In this document: piece after piece, positions 26,101-35,800 of the stretch
How the letters are laid out: each line of letters starts with the position of its first letter
Numbering within the stretch: position 1 is the first letter of the stretch
DNA from: Chitinophaga filiformis
Lineage (GTDB): Bacteria > Bacteroidota > Bacteroidia > Chitinophagales > Chitinophagaceae
Assembly: GCF_900102545.1 (NCBI RefSeq)
Contig: NZ_FNBN01000002.1
Coordinates: 83,245 to 147,244 of the forward strand
Length of the DNA stretch: 64,000 nt
Direction of reading: 5' to 3'
Position numbers and translations under genes: made by a program
Notes under the pieces: generated by a model
What the model saw: only the letters and a program-made list of their open reading frames with translations
Told to the model about the DNA's origin: nothing
Database searches by the model: none

Positions 26101-28706
26101 AGGAAGCTATGTGCATAAGCCGGGATCTCTTCGCTATTGAAATAATTGTCGTTGCCTTTGTTATTGTTGATGGTATTGTCAACGCCAGCTGTATACTTCA
26201 CCAGCCCTTCCGCACGTTTTCCCGTACCTGCAGCTACCGAGAAAGTAAGATCCCGCTGTTTCAGGTTATACACAGGAATACCATATACATAGCGTCGTCC
26301 GTCGGTATTCAGTACATCTATCTCAGATATATGATCTGCCTTACGGAAATCGTTCACGCGTTTTTCCTTCGACAGATTAGCACCTACCAGGAAAGTATCT
26401 TTAACAGGCATCAGGTAAAGACTTGCCGTAGGCACCACTACTTCAGCAGTAGCCAGTGGCCGCCATTGCAGTTTCATGATCACATTACCACGCGCCTGGT
26501 AGTATTCTGTCTTAATATTATACAACTGATCCGCCACCAGGTTGACCCAGGCAGTATCCTTTGTGTTAGCATGGTCATTCCAACGGTCAATGAGCAGTGT
26601 ATCATTGAGGTATACCCTTACGCCATCATCACTGTTGGTACTAAAACGGTAACGGCCGGTAGATGGCACTTTTATTCTCCCCGTCCAGCGTACAGAGAAA
26701 TCATTATCCAGCCTCGCAGCACCGGAAGGCAGGTTTTGATTGAACTCGTCTTTATTGCTAAAATTGATGGTAGCATCCGTTCTTTCGAAGAGTTTTGTTT
26801 CGAACTTTCGTCCTTTGAAATACTCGCCCTTCAGTCCTACACCGTTGCCATCCACATCATCAGGGAAAGTATTACCACAGTTGCCAATGCTATACACATT
26901 ACGGGCATAGTTGTCGATGTATTTAGACAGACCGGCAACGCTGGCTTCCGCCGCCGTCAGATAAGAAATGACCTGTCCTCGTTTGTCCCTTTCTGTTTTA
27001 TAGACATTCGCCGATGACAACTGTTTATTACCGGCGAAACGTTTGTTCTTATATATGTTCAACCTGTTGGACGTCTCTATCACGGAGCTGCTGTTACCCG
27101 CCTGATAGAGATCTACAGATACTACATCCTCACCGCCAACAGCATCATAAAAGGCCCTGGTATTGATGGTCTTCTCTCCGGGATTTCTGAAGTAAGCGCT
27201 TTCAAACAGCTTATCCGTCTTCCTGAAGGCGATGGTGGTAGCCAATGGATTCTGTTCCGTCCAGGGTCCACTCTGTGAATATGCCCTGGTAATACCTAAA
27301 TCCACACCTGCATGTGCAAGACTACCCAAACCAATGTCAACGCTACCACGGGAAGAGTTATCTCTTGTCTTTACTGCATGATCATATATAAACCCGATAT
27401 CGCTACGATAGGCGCGGAACATTCCCCCGGTACCTTCTCCCGAAATGGAGAATACATCGTAAGTATAAGACGGCACTGCGATATTGGGTACCGTTGGTTT
27501 CTCCCGGTAAGCAATTTCCTTTTCCCGGTTGTAATCCAGTAAAGCGCCTTCATTACCATTAGCAGATTGATAGTTGAGATAGCCATATGCCGGCAGCGCA
27601 GCACGTTTATCATCAGGTGCAATTCTTTGTTTGGATACATATCCGCTCACATAAACACTGGGATGTATTACCTGTGCTTCCCAGCCCACCTTCGCGGTAT
27701 AATTGTACAGTGTATTGGTAAACGGCATATTGATAGCCGGCGTGAAAGACGGATGCGCAAAAGAGATATAGGAAGCAATGTTGGAACTCTGTACGGCTGC
27801 CCTGTTTTTGTCGTCCATCGTATATTGTCTCAAACCGGCTGAAAAGGTCAGCGCTTTCAATCCCTCCCTGGAGTTATACCCCCATCCCATAGATACACTA
27901 CCACTCAGGCCACCATTTGTTCTCGCCTGTTCATCAGCGAACTTATATCCCAGTGATCTGCCAATGGTTAGTCCTTCCTGGGAACTGTTTGTAACAGACA
28001 AGCCGGTTGTAAACCATCCCATACTGTTGGAACCAGCACTGATACTGGTATTGACACTGGTTTCCAGACCAATACCCTTATAAGAGTTATGCAGGATACC
28101 CAGGCTGGCGCCTGCACCGAATTTTGCATAATCGCTTAATCCGACGATCTCCACATCAGCGCCCACGGTGACGCCTACTGTCCGGTTTTCTTTCACGGAT
28201 GCCATCTTCTGAATGGTATCCCTGCCGTTAAAGTCGTCCGGTAATCCGCGCATATTACGGGTAATAGCGCCTGGGTTAATATTCCATCCAAGGCCTACCC
28301 AGCTGGCTTCCTGGTCCATGGAAATCCCGCTGTTATAGCCGATAGCCAGGGGATAGCCACCTACATCCATCAGTGGAATGCTATAGGAAAAATCTCCTGT
28401 GAACAAGTCGACCATGTTATCGCTGTTCACGGAATGAAAGGCCCGGCTTTCCGGCTGTCCGGGACCGCCAAAGCCGGCTATATCCTTCACTTTCAGTGAA
28501 GACGCCGTGCTGGCTTTAGCAAGACCGGGTGTGTACGTATTAACTTCCTTTACAGCTATAGGGGCTGATCTCCGCCCGGTATAACTGCGGTGATCTGCAC
28601 GCCGTGGCGCAAACGCGTAGGCGGGCAATACTGCATCACAATAAAGGAGCATAAGCATCGTGATCGCAAACGCTCTCTTATGTCTGGCAACAATCTCCAG
28701 TATCAT
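23136..28706 (-). CDS. PA14-domain, SpvB/TcB-like surface protein, copy A
   Basis: 1856 residues; signal peptide 'FAITMLMLLYCDAVLPAYAFA'-type (read as hydrophobic residues 13-32). Residues 90-150 have the 'GDFSYSIPLMDVGGYPLAIGYNSG' type block (taken in parts) and 'SWVGLGWNINPGAITR', as at the start of SpvB/TcB-like and Rhs-related proteins. A PA14 domain sits near 618-755: 'GLKGEYFKG', 'FSVRWTGRIKVP', 'NSDDGVRVYLNDTLLID', 'YNIKTEYYQ'. The rest is large, beta-rich and without known catalytic motifs; it ends 'KKQKAVCAN'. PA14 modules often bind glycans. It is the first gene of operon A, behind a conserved promoter and leader, and is paralogous to 41910-47474. Confidence 0.88.
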   Translation of the reverse strand: MILEIVARHKRAFAITMLMLLYCDAVLPAYAFAPRRADHRSYTGRRSAPIAVKEVNTYTPGLAKASTASSLKVKDIAGFGGPGQPESRAFHSVNSDNMVDLFTGDFSYSIPLMDVGGYPLAIGYNSGISMDQEASWVGLGWNINPGAITRNMRGLPDDFNGRDTIQKMASVKENRTVGVTVGADVEIVGLSDYAKFGAGASLGILHNSYKGIGLETSVNTSISAGSNSMGWFTTGLSVTNSSQEGLTIGRSLGYKFADEQARTNGGLSGSVSMGWGYNSREGLKALTFSAGLRQYTMDDKNRAAVQSSNIASYISFAHPSFTPAINMPFTNTLYNYTAKVGWEAQVIHPSVYVSGYVSKQRIAPDDKRAALPAYGYLNYQSANGNEGALLDYNREKEIAYREKPTVPNIAVPSYTYDVFSISGEGTGGMFRAYRSDIGFIYDHAVKTRDNSSRGSVDIGLGSLAHAGVDLGITRAYSQSGPWTEQNPLATTIAFRKTDKLFESAYFRNPGEKTINTRAFYDAVGGEDVVSVDLYQAGNSSSVIETSNRLNIYKNKRFAGNKQLSSANVYKTERDKRGQVISYLTAAEASVAGLSKYIDNYARNVYSIGNCGNTFPDDVDGNGVGLKGEYFKGRKFETKLFERTDATINFSNKDEFNQNLPSGAARLDNDFSVRWTGRIKVPSTGRYRFSTNSDDGVRVYLNDTLLIDRWNDHANTKDTAWVNLVADQLYNIKTEYYQARGNVIMKLQWRPLATAEVVVPTASLYLMPVKDTFLVGANLSKEKRVNDFRKADHISEIDVLNTDGRRYVYGIPVYNLKQRDLTFSVAAGTGKRAEGLVKYTAGVDNTINNNKGNDNYFNSEEIPAYAHSFLLTGILSPDYTDLTGDGISDDDPGNAIKFNYTKVAGIKNPYKWRSPANDSASYSEGLLTDNRDDKGSYVAGDKELWYLHSIESKNMIATFKLSDRDDLFAITEDGAKQSARVTKKLEEINLYNKADFQKYNTAARPVKTVHFEYTYELCPGANRGINTTGKLTLKRIWFTYNGNDKGKRNPYVFAYNSFNPPYNMKAYDRWGNYKDNLQNPGATTNNPIYNGEYPYTLRDSAQMAKNAAAWTLDSIILPSGAHMKIDYESDEYAYVQNKRAAQMFHVAGLSASKPTATGDLSNSLYGLTDYLYVAVNVPKPVSSNEELYRRYLEGMEKIYFKLSVQVPSDKFGAGNEYVPVYATLDDSYGFFNNGSTIWFKVRAIDAHGDVGDPLSIFSPMAQTALQYLRLNLPSKAYPGSDVGDNVDLSDAIKILLSQADNVTNTLATYNVAARAKGWMKTIDTLRSLVRLNSPIYRKFGGGLRVKRIRIYDNWTKMTQQKESVYGTEYQYTTQLTTAAGVETISSGVASYEPTLGGDENPWRQPIEYTQQASVLAPVELGYTEYPLGESFFPAPSVGYRKVRVRSINSTGVRSANGYQEYCFYTNYEFPVITDMTLLADGKKRFKPALANFLRINARHFVAVSQGFKIELNDMHGKPRSTAVYPENDPDNPVASTTFFYREDDPAATFRHLKNTVTTIAPNGAVDTAAVIGEDIEVMTDMREHKSVTNANNFNLNTELFSFGIPPIMIIPTLWNLAQREEVKFRSVAVTKVINRHGILDSSVVTDKGSKVTVRNLAYNSETGSVILSSTQNLFDDPVYQFLWPSGWAYEGMSGAYKNLNVVLDDIYVSKGKITSGLGQATPATYFYGGDEILVASKVKTGGADCSPEIASFPAFSTLYAVDANAKAGGTPDIYLVDGNGTPFTGNDVSLKVVRSGRRNMDVPVGTVTMLNNPIVKSGTTWKLVIDETSKVIKASVTEYKQDWQVADRKKQKAVCAN

Positions 28707-29060
28707 TTAATGTATATTTTAGTATAGGAAAAAGCGTTCCTGGTTCCTCCGGAGAAGAGGAATCTCGTATAGGTCTGATAATGCCCGCAGGCTTATTCTT
28801 TTATTATAATAAAATGAACCGGACTATAAATGATGTCACACATACACTTATCTGGCTGGCATTGTCGGATAGGGATAACTGATTTCATTGATAGAACTTT
28901 TATGACTGATTATTGGTTTACGTGCTACTTGAAAGAGTACTATTGTCTGTTGTGATATCAGATTGTGGTTACGTTCTCACTGTTTACTGCTAGTTGGGCA
29001 ACATTACTCTGGTGCGGTGCCTCTTAATTGTCCTCTGTATTCGTTTTGTTGCAAACTGAT
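28707..29060 (-). promoter_or_regulatory. Long 5' leader of Rhs operon A with conserved hairpin
   Basis: Between the promoter at 29068-29100 and the PA14 start lie about 350 nt without a gene. Patches match the leader of operon B: the stretch TTTCCTATACTAAAATAT before the start (minus strand), the hairpin TTCCTC/GAGGAA at 28744-28762 with a 7-base loop that differs between copies, a GGGATAACT patch (+ strand), GTGCTAC..GAAAGA, and GGGCAACA. Preserved islands in a diverged background point to a functional RNA leader or protein-binding sites. Confidence 0.5.
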
Positions 29061-29067
29061 CTAGGTT

Positions 29068-29100
29068 GTAAACGTACGGACAATAATGTAGATTTCAAAA
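29068..29100 (-). promoter_or_regulatory. Bacteroidota-type promoter of Rhs operon A
   Basis: On the minus strand TTTTG (29100-29096), 19 bases, then TACGTTTAC (29076-29068). This fits the Bacteroidota primary sigma consensus (TTTG, about 19 bases, TAnnTTTG). Operon B has the same element with the same spacing at 47821-47853, which supports the call. Confidence 0.7.
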
Positions 29101-29104
29101 CATT

Positions 29105-29153
29105 TAAAAAAAATATCCGGTATGCCGGGCCTCTGCCATGCATACCAGATATT
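29105..29153 (-). terminator. Terminator after Rhs operon B
   Basis: Inverted repeat AATATCCGGTATGC (29112-29125) and GCATACCAGATATT (29140-29153), one mismatch, with a 14-base loop, followed on the minus strand by a run of T. It lies 39 bp past the stop of the lipoprotein gene and ends operon B just before the promoter of operon A, so the two operons are transcribed separately. Confidence 0.8.
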
Positions 29154-29191
29154 GGCAACAATTTCACAAATATAAACTGGAAGACAATAGC

Positions 29192-29854
29192 TTAATGAAG
29201 CAGTCGTCTTGCGATTCTGTAATTAATCTTTACATCATCCTTTAGATCTACCTTCAGGTGAGCAGTATCTGTCTTTATTAATGACATCTCCCCTCCTGCT
29301 ATCTTATACTTGTTGAGTTTGTACAAAAAGGTAGTATCATTTATGTAATCAGGCGTATCAGTAGTTAAAAACGTTGAACTTTTCTCATCTATCCAGACTA
29401 GGCTAAAAGAAGTCCGGACATCACTATTAAGCACTTGCTGAGACTGGAGATTCAGGACATACACGGATAGAAGATTATTCATTCCAATTAACGGTAAGAT
29501 TAAAATGCTATCGTGTACAAGATAATAGCTGGATTGCCTGAATGAATCTCCACTTATGATTCCTACTGATGTATCAGGGAATACTACGTCCGAATAATCA
29601 AAGTACTTAAAACAAAACTCCTTATAAGCATTCGTATGATTCAGGCGGTACTTCAGGCAAATTTCTCCATCTTTTTCCTTAGATGCTTTTAAATAAAAAC
29701 TGGAGTCCTTTGCTTCAAGTTGATCAGGACTATCCGCCTGCGAAATCATCCCCTGTTTCTGCTCCTGGTCAACTTCCGCATTAGCTGGTTTCGTCCCGCT
29801 TTTACAACTTAAAGAAGCAAACGTCAATACTATATACAAAACTATCATCTTCAT
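29192..29854 (-). CDS. Lipoprotein, probable immunity to the Rhs-B tip
   Basis: 220 residues. The N-terminus has a hydrophobic segment and Cys17 in 'TFASLSCKSG', a loose lipobox, so it is probably a periplasm-facing lipoprotein. The acidic residues right after Cys that mark surface export in Bacteroidota are absent (K-S-G follows). The remainder is mixed alpha/beta without a family I recognise. It starts 5 bp after the stop of the Rhs-B gene, is the last gene before a strong terminator, and has no counterpart in operon A. A lipoprotein inhibitor in the periplasm is what a peptidoglycan-hydrolase tip would call for. Immunity function is inferred from position and localisation. Confidence 0.65.
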   Translation of the reverse strand: MKMIVLYIVLTFASLSCKSGTKPANAEVDQEQKQGMISQADSPDQLEAKDSSFYLKASKEKDGEICLKYRLNHTNAYKEFCFKYFDYSDVVFPDTSVGIISGDSFRQSSYYLVHDSILILPLIGMNNLLSVYVLNLQSQQVLNSDVRTSFSLVWIDEKSSTFLTTDTPDYINDTTFLYKLNKYKIAGGEMSLIKTDTAHLKVDLKDDVKINYRIARRLLH

Positions 29855-29859
29855 ACTAA

Positions 29860-32800
29860 TTACTGATTTACATCTTTTTTTACCGCTTCGTACCTTTCAT
29901 TCTGTTTGGTCAATTCGGCTTTTTCAGCATTCAGTTTCTCAATTGTTTCCGTATTCCAGATATGCGCTTTAAGCATTTCATCAATCTGCGCTATTCTGGT
30001 ATTATTACTATTTATTTGATAATCCAGACTTCCCACAAAACGTTTCCTGAAATCGCCCATTTGTTTTATCAATCGCGAACCATAATTGTTATTATTCGTT
30101 TTTGTTTTCTCTTCAGTATCGTCTGCGTTATACGAGCCATGCCCCGTCTTATTTCTTTCCTTCTCAAATTCAAAATATTTGCCCGTGTAAAACGCTTTAT
30201 CTATATCATCTGATGTAAATGCTGGTTGTTTTATCAATTCATCTGATGCCGGCCATTTCCTTGCCTTACGTTCAAAATAATCATCAATAGAACCTTTCCA
30301 CTTCCCGTTATTGGAATAATCTTTAATCTTCCCGTGCTTATTTTTAATTTTATAATCGCTTCCGAGTGTCATCACACCAAAAAGATTATAATCCCCTCTG
30401 TCAATGGCATCCTTACCATATAGAGATTCAATGCTCGCCTGTGCCATCACTAACAATGCGCCCTGCCCTGACGCCCCTTTGGCTTTTGCTGCATCGTAAA
30501 TATCCAGGGCTACAGTTATCAGGAACTCGTGGTGCAGGGGATCCCCAGGCCCCTCTCCATTGTCATCAATAAGCCTTATTGGATTGTCATACGCGTACAC
30601 ATATGGTGACCAGTCAGGATATTCCCTGCTCCTTGGATCTAAACTAAGGAATCTGCCAATTCGCGGATCATATATCCTGGCTCCGAAGTCCACGCTATTT
30701 CCCTCTCCTTTGATTTCATTATCGTTCTCCTTCCCGTTAAAACCATACCGGTATTTGTCATTACTGCTGCTCCGTCCTGGCATCCCCATTCCAAAAGGAT
30801 AATATTCGTGCGTAGACAGCACATCCGCCACAAAATAACTAATGCTGGTGCTATCCGTAGAAATTCCTTTCTTCTTATCTGATATTGTTGCCAACACATT
30901 CCCCAAGTAGTCCGACAGCTCAAAGAGCTTTTTGCCACGCACAAAACCCATACCTATCCCATTGCCCAAACCTCGTAAAGCGACTACGTCCAATGGCGAA
31001 ACGTTCTGCACGTCAGTATTCAATATACCAATCCCCAGGCGCCTACTGCCATACAGATGTGTCTCTGTTTGTGTTAGATCACCACTATTGACAGCACTAT
31101 TTCCCGTGGTATATGTACTCATTACATTTCCGGAAGCATCACGCACATACCATGTCTGTACGCCATTCACGGTCTTACTGATGCGATTAGCCGCCACATC
31201 ATATGTATAATTGATAGTCGTGCCGTCGGTTTTAGTGATGGTTGCAATCTTACCATATACATTCCAGGTTATGCCGCTAATTCCCGCGGCAACATCCTTA
31301 ATAAGATTGCCTATGCTATCGTAGGCATAGTTGCCGGTTGTCTGGCCATCAATATCTACATCATAATTAGCCGCACTTACAGTATCTCCTATAAAATCCA
31401 GCTGATTTTTGCCTGCTTTATAGTTATAGGTAAGATTGTCCATTGCCAGTGGTTTGCTGGCAAACGTATTGTTGCCATTCCGAATGTAAGTTAAGATATT
31501 TCCGTCTTCATCGTAGGTAATACCTTCTTTGAAGTCCTGTATAGCTGCGGGCGTCCACTTGTTGGTTGTTGTATTTAATCCCCGTACTTCCTGCATTCCC
31601 TTAAGGCGGTTTAACACATCATAGCTATAGATAGACAATAAGGACTCTCCCATATCCGGAATATGACGACTGACTGCCGCAATATTTCCATTATACAAAG
31701 GCTTATACCCAGTGCCTTCAATTGAAGCAAATGGCGACAGGCTTCCGATCTGGCTATAATCCCTGACACCGTAATAATACAAGCTATAACCTATGGCATC
31801 TCTTGCCACCGCACTACCCGCTACACCATCTTTACCCATATCTGTACTGCCCCCGATCGATGTTGTATTCACGCCTTTCAGCCATCCCTGCAATGTGTAG
31901 GCATAATCCATTCCCTGCACCTGCTGTTGCCCCAATACCATCCTTGCAAGCCCGCCATGCCTGTAATACTGATAATACGCATCATTCTCCCAATACACAC
32001 TATCCCTGCTGGTCTCTACGTTAATCAACCTGTTCTCCGCATCATACGTATACCGATGATAAAACGCATCCGCCTGTGAAGGCTGATACGCCACCTGCTT
32101 CACATTCCCGCTGATCAGATCATATTTGTAGACGATCTTCTTAAACCTGTTCCCCGCATCAGCCATACCACCCACCTTATAATCCTGCAGGAGTGTATCA
32201 ACATTTCCGTGTATATCATAACTGTAGAAAGTAGCAGCGGTATAACGCCCTGCGCCAAGTTCCGTAGCATTGTCATACACCGCCATCCACGCTATCCGGT
32301 TACGCAGATTACGGGCAGACAATACCAGCTGTGATAGTGGCGTATAAGCTATATCATATGTCGTTTTGGTAATCTGAATGCAAGTCTTCCTTGCACTTGA
32401 ATAGAAATGCTGCAGCGTTGACGGATTACGGGTGAGATTGTCGTTCACAATAGTATTGCTCCTCAATTGGCCAACCTCCGTTATTCGGCCCAATGCATCA
32501 TAAAATGTATAACTGTAATCCTTTCCTACCCGCTGTTGCGCATTCTGAGATAATACCACTCTTCCCAGGTTGTCGTACCAGAACTTGGTAATACCTGCAT
32601 CCGGTGTTTGCTGTTCGACAACTTCATTCAACGTATTATACCTATACTGCGTAATCTTCTTATGTGCAGGCACCTTTACCTGCCCTGCAGCCCTTGCCGC
32701 TTTTACACTATTCACCCACGTAGAAGACCTGTCTATCACCACACCAGCCGGTGGCACTGTCTTCACCAGGTTACCCGCCTGATCGTAATAGAACAATGTA

Positions 32801-35800
32801 TAATGATACTCACTCGTGTTGTAACTCACCGTAAACACCTCCCTGTTCGCCGCCAGCAGGCCGGTATTGATATAGTCCTGACCAAAGCTGCCCAGTAATG
32901 AATCACGGTAAGCATTGTATAACTCCGTTCCTTTACTGATAGAGAAGAAAGCAGTATCAGAACAGTTATTTACTGTATTCACATCCGTCGACGGGAATAC
33001 AGGTGTTGATTTTCCGCATAACAATGGTCCGTCATACGCCCCCGGCGGCGTCGTAGGCGGCGCACTGCCACAAATGCCGGAAACAGCGCCACAATTCGCC
33101 TGATAGAAGCTATCTATCTGGGCCATGGTATAGTTAGTACCCTGACCGAAATTCTCGTTGAAGTAGATTTCAAACTCATTACACCTGTGCGCCCTGTAAG
33201 TAACATTCAGGTAGGGCGGTTTAGCGCTGGCATTAGTAGTGGAATTTGACCAGAACACAAACGCATTACGCGTCTGTGCAGGCTCCGAACTCAATCGCAT
33301 GATCAACCCGTAATCAGTACCACTACGGGAAGCCGTATACATATCCCTCACCAGGTTGGTACAAACCTGGTTCAGATAATTGGCGCTGCTCTGTGTGCTC
33401 GTGATCGGAGGTATGGTGAGGGTATTAGCAGCTACCGTTCCAGGTTGCGCCGCCCATGTCGTCACATTGGCCACTACAGGTCCCAGTGAACGGGAGAACA
33501 ACAGACTAATGGTGCCCGGATTAGCAGCGTAATGCGACAGCGTACCACATACCAGCTCTCCACCTGCAGAAGCGGGTTTCGCAAACAGGTTCATATCAGC
33601 ATAGGTGATATTGGCGCCCTTCGCAACTCTGGCAAAGTTGAACACAAGGTTGTCCCTGAAAGTAAACCATACACCACCATTCGTCCATACCGCTGCTCCG
33701 AGCGTCAATGATGAAGCGTATGCTGTGGCCCTGGTACTCAGCAGGTGGGTGATCCTGAGCGTCGGCGCTGTCTTATTCACGGTAATAGAATCGCCCAGTG
33801 TAGCGGGATACAGGTTCAGGAAGTTGTTCTTAATATTAGTGATCGTGTTACAGGTAGCTGTTGGTTGTGGGGCTGCCGGACAATCATTCTTAAACTTCAG
33901 ATATTCCCAGGCCTGTTTATTAAAGCCCAACTCATTATTCATGAAATTGGCAAACAGCTTATTCTTCTTTTGCTGTGTAGTATCCCCTTCCTCAATAGTC
34001 GGTGTGATACCCGGGAACTTAGCAGTAAATCTTGTATACGCATTATTCACTGTACCACAAGTCACACATGTCTCACCGGTATAACATTGCAATGCAGGCG
34101 GCAGACTGATGATCTTTGTAAAGTAAGTACAGCTGCTGGTAGTATTACATGCATTCAGCAATTGGGTGAGATCAGCATCCGTCATGTTGATCCCCCTTGT
34201 ACGGGACAGATAACCGGCAAAGCCCCCATCTGTATCAGTATTATACTTAAGATACTCTGCGCGGAGATTATTCAGCTTACGGCATTCACAGGTATCCGGT
34301 TTGGAATATACCGGCTTGTTACCATAAGCGATCTGCTTGTCGTATGGAGCAGGCGCAGTGATCACGTAACCATTACAATCCACACTGTTGGAAATACCCT
34401 GTTGCGCATTAAACTCTTCCAGTACCTGCTGGAAGGTTTTATAAGTATAAGTACTGCCAGGTCTTACAGAACTCGATCCCATCGGATGGGAAACATCAGA
34501 TCCCTCCTTACACACCTCCACTAATCTCGGGATGAGTATATTCAACATCGCCTGCGTGTATTTGCAAGGCGCCAGTTGCTGTACCCAAGCCTTGGCATAG
34601 GCATTACAATTGTCTTCATAATGCCTTTTCACAGCATTATTAGCAGAATCTGATGCTGGTCCTGACGCCCCGGTATTATTCAGATATCCGAGTCCATTCT
34701 GTCCTAAGGCATCAGTGGCGTTGTTAAAGTTGAGCTGCTTTCCGGCAGCGAGCAACTGTGCCGCTGTCGGGTTAGACACACCCGAAGGACAAGTCGCATT
34801 CTTTATCTTATTATCGAGGATGGCCCTTTTCGCAGACAGGTACAACTGTCTGAAGTTACGCCAGGCCATATCCAGATCACCGGTACACAAAGCACTCTCA
34901 TTAAACGGTGCCGATGCCGATGCATAAGCAGTCACACAGGACGCATTATTGCCATCACATTTTACCGTAGCAGTAGCCGTACTCCACATCGTTAATATCG
35001 AACTACCTGAACCGCCGTTGTAGTTGGTCAGCTTCGCCTGCAGGGCATTGAACATCTCCGTGCTTTCCAGCGACAAAGGATCTCTATTCGCCGTCACTAT
35101 CGGATAAGGGAAGCTGCTTTGTCCGGTGGGGTTCAGATACCCCTTCGCTTTCGCTTCGGCATAAGTGTCTACCTTCTCAAAATCTCTGTCCCATGTATAA
35201 CTAGCCTGATGCTTCTGGAACTCCAGCCATTTACAATACTCCGGATGGAACTTCAGCAATGCCGGCGCCCACGAAGCTTTGAATTGGTTAGCAAACTGCT
35301 CAGGCCTTAATCGCTGAGGGATGACGTAGGTATTACTAAACTCGTCATATGCCAGATCAGGCTTGCCTGCTTCGTCCAGGTACGTAACCGTATCACGCTT
35401 ATAAGGCGGCAGTGTATTCTCATCCGGCTGATAAAATATGGAGTAGATATTCAGCGTATCCTCCGCATCCGCATACTGACCGGAAGGCGCTGATACATCC
35501 AGCAACAACGCTGTCTTCACATCAGTAGATTCAGTTGCCTTATCACATAAGGCCTCACAGGCAGCTACCGCTTCCGCATATGCCGCCTGCGCCTCTCCTC
35601 TATAGGTGGCACTATCAGCAACAGCGATACCGGCCGTTACCATGTAACGGTTCCGGAAATTATCCCAGGTGCCAATGCTATCCTGACACGCAGCACAACT
35701 TGGAACACATTGTGTATTCGCCAGGAAATCACGTTGTTGCTGTACAAACTGCTCCAGCGTAGTACAAAGATTCTTCTTCATGAAGATGCTATCCCTGTAG

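Noticed and set aside
33745..34524. Plus-strand frame of 259 residues inside the Rhs-B gene
   Set aside because: Antisense shadow; no codon or motif support.
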